A DNA stretch of 64,000 nt from contig JAVSML010001155.1 of assembly GCA_038503035.1 (NCBI GenBank), positions 124,001-188,000 on the forward strand. The letters run 5' to 3'. Below the pieces are notes generated by a model, which was not told where the DNA came from, did no database searches, and worked only from the letters and a program-made list of their open reading frames with translations. The position numbers and the translations under genes are program-made. The stretch comes from Crocodylus rhombifer. Its lineage: Eukaryota > Chordata > Crocodylia > Crocodylidae. Positions 62,080 to 64,000 of this stretch are shown piece after piece (the stretch's first letter is position 1; every line of letters begins with the position of its first letter).

Positions 62080-62190
62080 CTTTCTACTCTGATGTCATTT
62101 CTTGCTTCCTCTGAGATGGCCTTGGCTGTTACAGCTATGGCATCCTTCTCAGGTACAGGAAGGAGTGAGTTACAGGGCTCAGGAAAGTTG
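62080..62190 (-). CDS. TACC2: TACC2 internal exon, 111 nt, phase 2-2
   Basis: On the minus strand the acceptor is ttccataacctcag|CAAC (AG at 62192-62191) and the donor is GTAGAAAG|GTACAGTG. The exon is 111 nt: one base completing a codon, 36 codons and AG. The peptide begins NFPEPCNSLLPVPEKDAIA and ends near ARNDIRVE. It aligns in position with the human TACC2 stretch containing PGPSMLPSVPKKDAPRV (recalled, not searched), just upstream of the segment matching the 126-nt exon. Symmetric phase 2 means skipping keeps the frame. It is too short and too poorly structured to suggest a domain. Confidence 0.85.
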
Positions 62191-63079
62191 CTGAGGTTAT
62201 GGAAAAAGCAGTGACATGATTAGTTAGTAGGGAAGTGGTCATTCTAAAGTCGTATAATTTCGAATTAGCATGTTTATCATAGCAGCAATTCAAAAATGAT
62301 GCAGAAATCTACAAAAGAAAATAAAGTTCATTAACTGGTTTAAGTAGCTACTGCTTTACTTTGAAAATAAAAGCATTCTTAGGCTCCCAGAGATGTTCTG
62401 TACTTACGCAAACTTAGATTAAGAAAGTTACGCCTCCAAAATCCTGCCTTATTATAGAGAAAAGCCAGCCAAATGCAATAAAACTAGCTACCTATCATGG
62501 GGGACACTGAATAATATCTAAAATCAAAAACAGTGACAATCTGGCTAGCATATATCAAGGGATAGCACATTTTGGACAGCATACGTTTGGTCAATTATAT
62601 TCGAATAATCAAGATTGTGCAGTAGTTGATTTTTTCCCCTCTTCCGTATTGCAGCCCACAAAGAGAGCACTGCAGGCCTGATTTCATTTGATCACCTAAA
62701 GGTGAGCAAAACACATCGTTTTAAGGCTCCTAAGGACCTTTTGCTTGCCTAACTTCAAGAAACAAAGTGTGAAAACTGGGATCCGTGAATACTACCATTA
62801 CAGATGACTTACAGAATCAACAAAAAAATGTAAATCGAGCTGTTTAAAGCCAAGCTCTTCACATGCCTTCAAAAGTCTCTTGCTATATTCAGGCTTTAAA
62901 AACAATTTCAGACATTACATTTGGATCCAAAATAGAAGTGGAAAGTATTCAAGAGCAGCTAAATGAGGGCCATACTTTATAATTACCAGCTCTAGAAACA
63001 ATGGATTTATCTATGTGAAGTTTCTATCAACCAGGCTACTGGCAACTCTTGTTTTATATAATTAATTTCAAGTAAGTAC
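62191..63079 (-). other. TACC2: TACC2 intron (889 bp)
   Basis: Short AT-rich intron between the large exon (donor at 63079-63078) and the 111-nt exon (acceptor at 62192-62191). GT-AG boundaries. No repeat or gene recognised. Confidence 0.75.
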
Positions 63080-64000
63080 CTTTCAGCTGATATCCTGGCT
63101 TCAGCAGTCTGAGATGAGCTTTCATGATCCGAATGCATTTCACTCTGCTGATTTTCAACATTAAGATCTGTACTGGCAAAATGCTCCTCTTGCTCCATCC
63201 CTGTAACAGTCTCCCAGAAATGTGTTTTTCTACATGTCCCTTGATCTTGAATGCTGGCTTGAAAATCTGCGTTGTCTTCGCCAGTGAATAATGCCCCTGC
63301 AATAATACCTGCTTCCAGGATGTCTCCTTGTTGCTTATCACTGTACATAGAAGCTTCTATCTCTGCCGCGCTTAACGTGGCGTCACTTTGTTCTTTTACA
63401 TCTCTCTTATTCACACTGCCAAGTGCTTTTTTAGAGTCATCTCGGGAATGATCAACATGGCTTACTTCGTTTATTAAGTAATCTATTAACCCATGGACTG
63501 TTGGTTCTTTTTTCTGCCGTGGATCTTGAATGTTGTCTAATATTTCCAGGCGTTTTTTATTTTCCAAAGCGTCCAGCATCACTTGCGTGTCGTCTTCAGA
63601 CTTAACGTCATGCATAAGATTGCTGGGGATCGGTATTTCCTGATTTACACTGGGTGACATAGGAAAATCATTCTTTTCTACTTCACACTTGCAGAAGTCT
63701 CCAGATGCTTCTGTTGATGCTGACATGTCACAAGTGCCCTGGGCAGTGTGTGGTGGTTCACTTTCCTTACTTTTCTTCTGCTCACTTGGCATAAGTTTCT
63801 GGCACTGATTTCCAGAGAGTATTAGATCTTCTTTAACTAAGACTGGTTCTGCATTAGCTTGCCTCATTAAATTACAATTCTCTGCCTCTGGTACTGCAAC
63901 ACTTTCCAAATCCCTCTTCTGAGCAGTGCCTGTACGTTCTGAAGAGGTACCTGTTTTAGCGCGCTGCTGGTTATTGTCATGAGACACGGTGACGTTCATA
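63080..64000 (-). CDS. TACC2: TACC2 large acidic exon, 3' part (partial)
   Basis: An open frame of more than 300 codons runs in from the right edge and ends at the donor GCTGAAAG|GTACTT (exon end 63080), leaving two bases (AG, phase 2). The visible protein is hydrophilic and acidic and rich in Ser, Glu, Asp, Gln and Asn. Landmarks include EPPHTAQGTCDMSAS, SEDDTQVMLDALENKKRLE, a short amphipathic PTVHGLIDYLINEV, AGIIAGALFTGED and SDHESSSQTAEARISAE. This matches the single very large exon of the long TACC2 isoform, a disordered, poorly conserved region specific to TACC2. The Met at 63999 is not a supported start, since the exon should continue beyond 64000. The frame continues 24 codons past the donor to a stop at 63007, which would matter only with intron retention. 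No domain is recognised; assignment rests on the downstream exons. Confidence 0.8.

Noticed and set aside
1..64000. Search for CRISPR arrays, tRNA or rRNA genes, bacterial operons, or viral genes
   Set aside because: None seen; direct repeats present are microsatellites, minisatellites or transposon copies.

Overview
The window is vertebrate nuclear DNA: AT-rich, intron-dominated, with GT-AG spliced exons and a dense load of interspersed repeats. CR1 LINEs are the most conspicuous repeats, including one long, lightly damaged copy, alongside many short non-autonomous DNA transposons (hAT-type and foldback elements). This landscape points to a sauropsid. A crocodilian is my best guess and a turtle the main alternative; this rests on repeat style only. 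There are no bacterial-type features (operons, Shine-Dalgarno sites, CRISPR), and I saw no tRNA or rRNA gene.

The only host gene I can support is TACC2 (transforming acidic coiled-coil containing protein 2), on the minus strand across the whole window. From right to left (5' to 3' of the gene): the 3' part of the very large acidic exon (63080-64000, continuing off the right edge); three small exons at 62080-62190, 37318-37443 and 26058-26198; and an alternative first coding exon at 1737-1804 that starts MGGSQSLQ. All five donors leave the reading frame in phase 2, and the three internal exons are phase 2 at both ends (111, 126 and 141 nt). Long transcripts, transcripts skipping the small exons, and the short transcript starting at 1804 can therefore all splice in frame to the same next exon, which lies left of the window. 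The identification rests on the MGGSQS start and on the order and content of the small exons, matched to human TACC2 from memory. The SDP repeats and the C-terminal TACC coiled coil would lie off the left edge.

The remainder is intronic. 1-1736: plain intron. 1805-26057: a large intron with at least four hAT-type miniature elements, a foldback element carrying a 42-bp perfect palindrome (7392-7433), a nested transposon insertion with an 8-bp target duplication (15412-15656), a degenerate minisatellite (about 16490-16930), a decayed non-LTR retrotransposon with endonuclease, RT and a C2H2 finger (about 20070-23010), and CR1 3' ends. 26199-37317: two copies of a ~1-kb miniature DNA transposon with termini ggctagggacagacat. 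37444-62079: a compound microsatellite, several short tandem duplications, a ~1.9-kb CR1 with a 439-codon ORF (47518-49437), a second, older LINE beside it (about 49560-51430), a hAT element with a perfect 8-bp target duplication (51546-51846), the third copy of the ggctaggg family, and the second copy of the foldback family.

I did not find evidence for a wholly new biological system. The points most worth checking are the alternative TACC2 start with its myristoylation-like N-terminus, the uniform phase-2 exon cassette, the foldback/palindrome family, the ggctaggg miniature transposon family, and a possible stop-containing cryptic exon at about 40411-40526.
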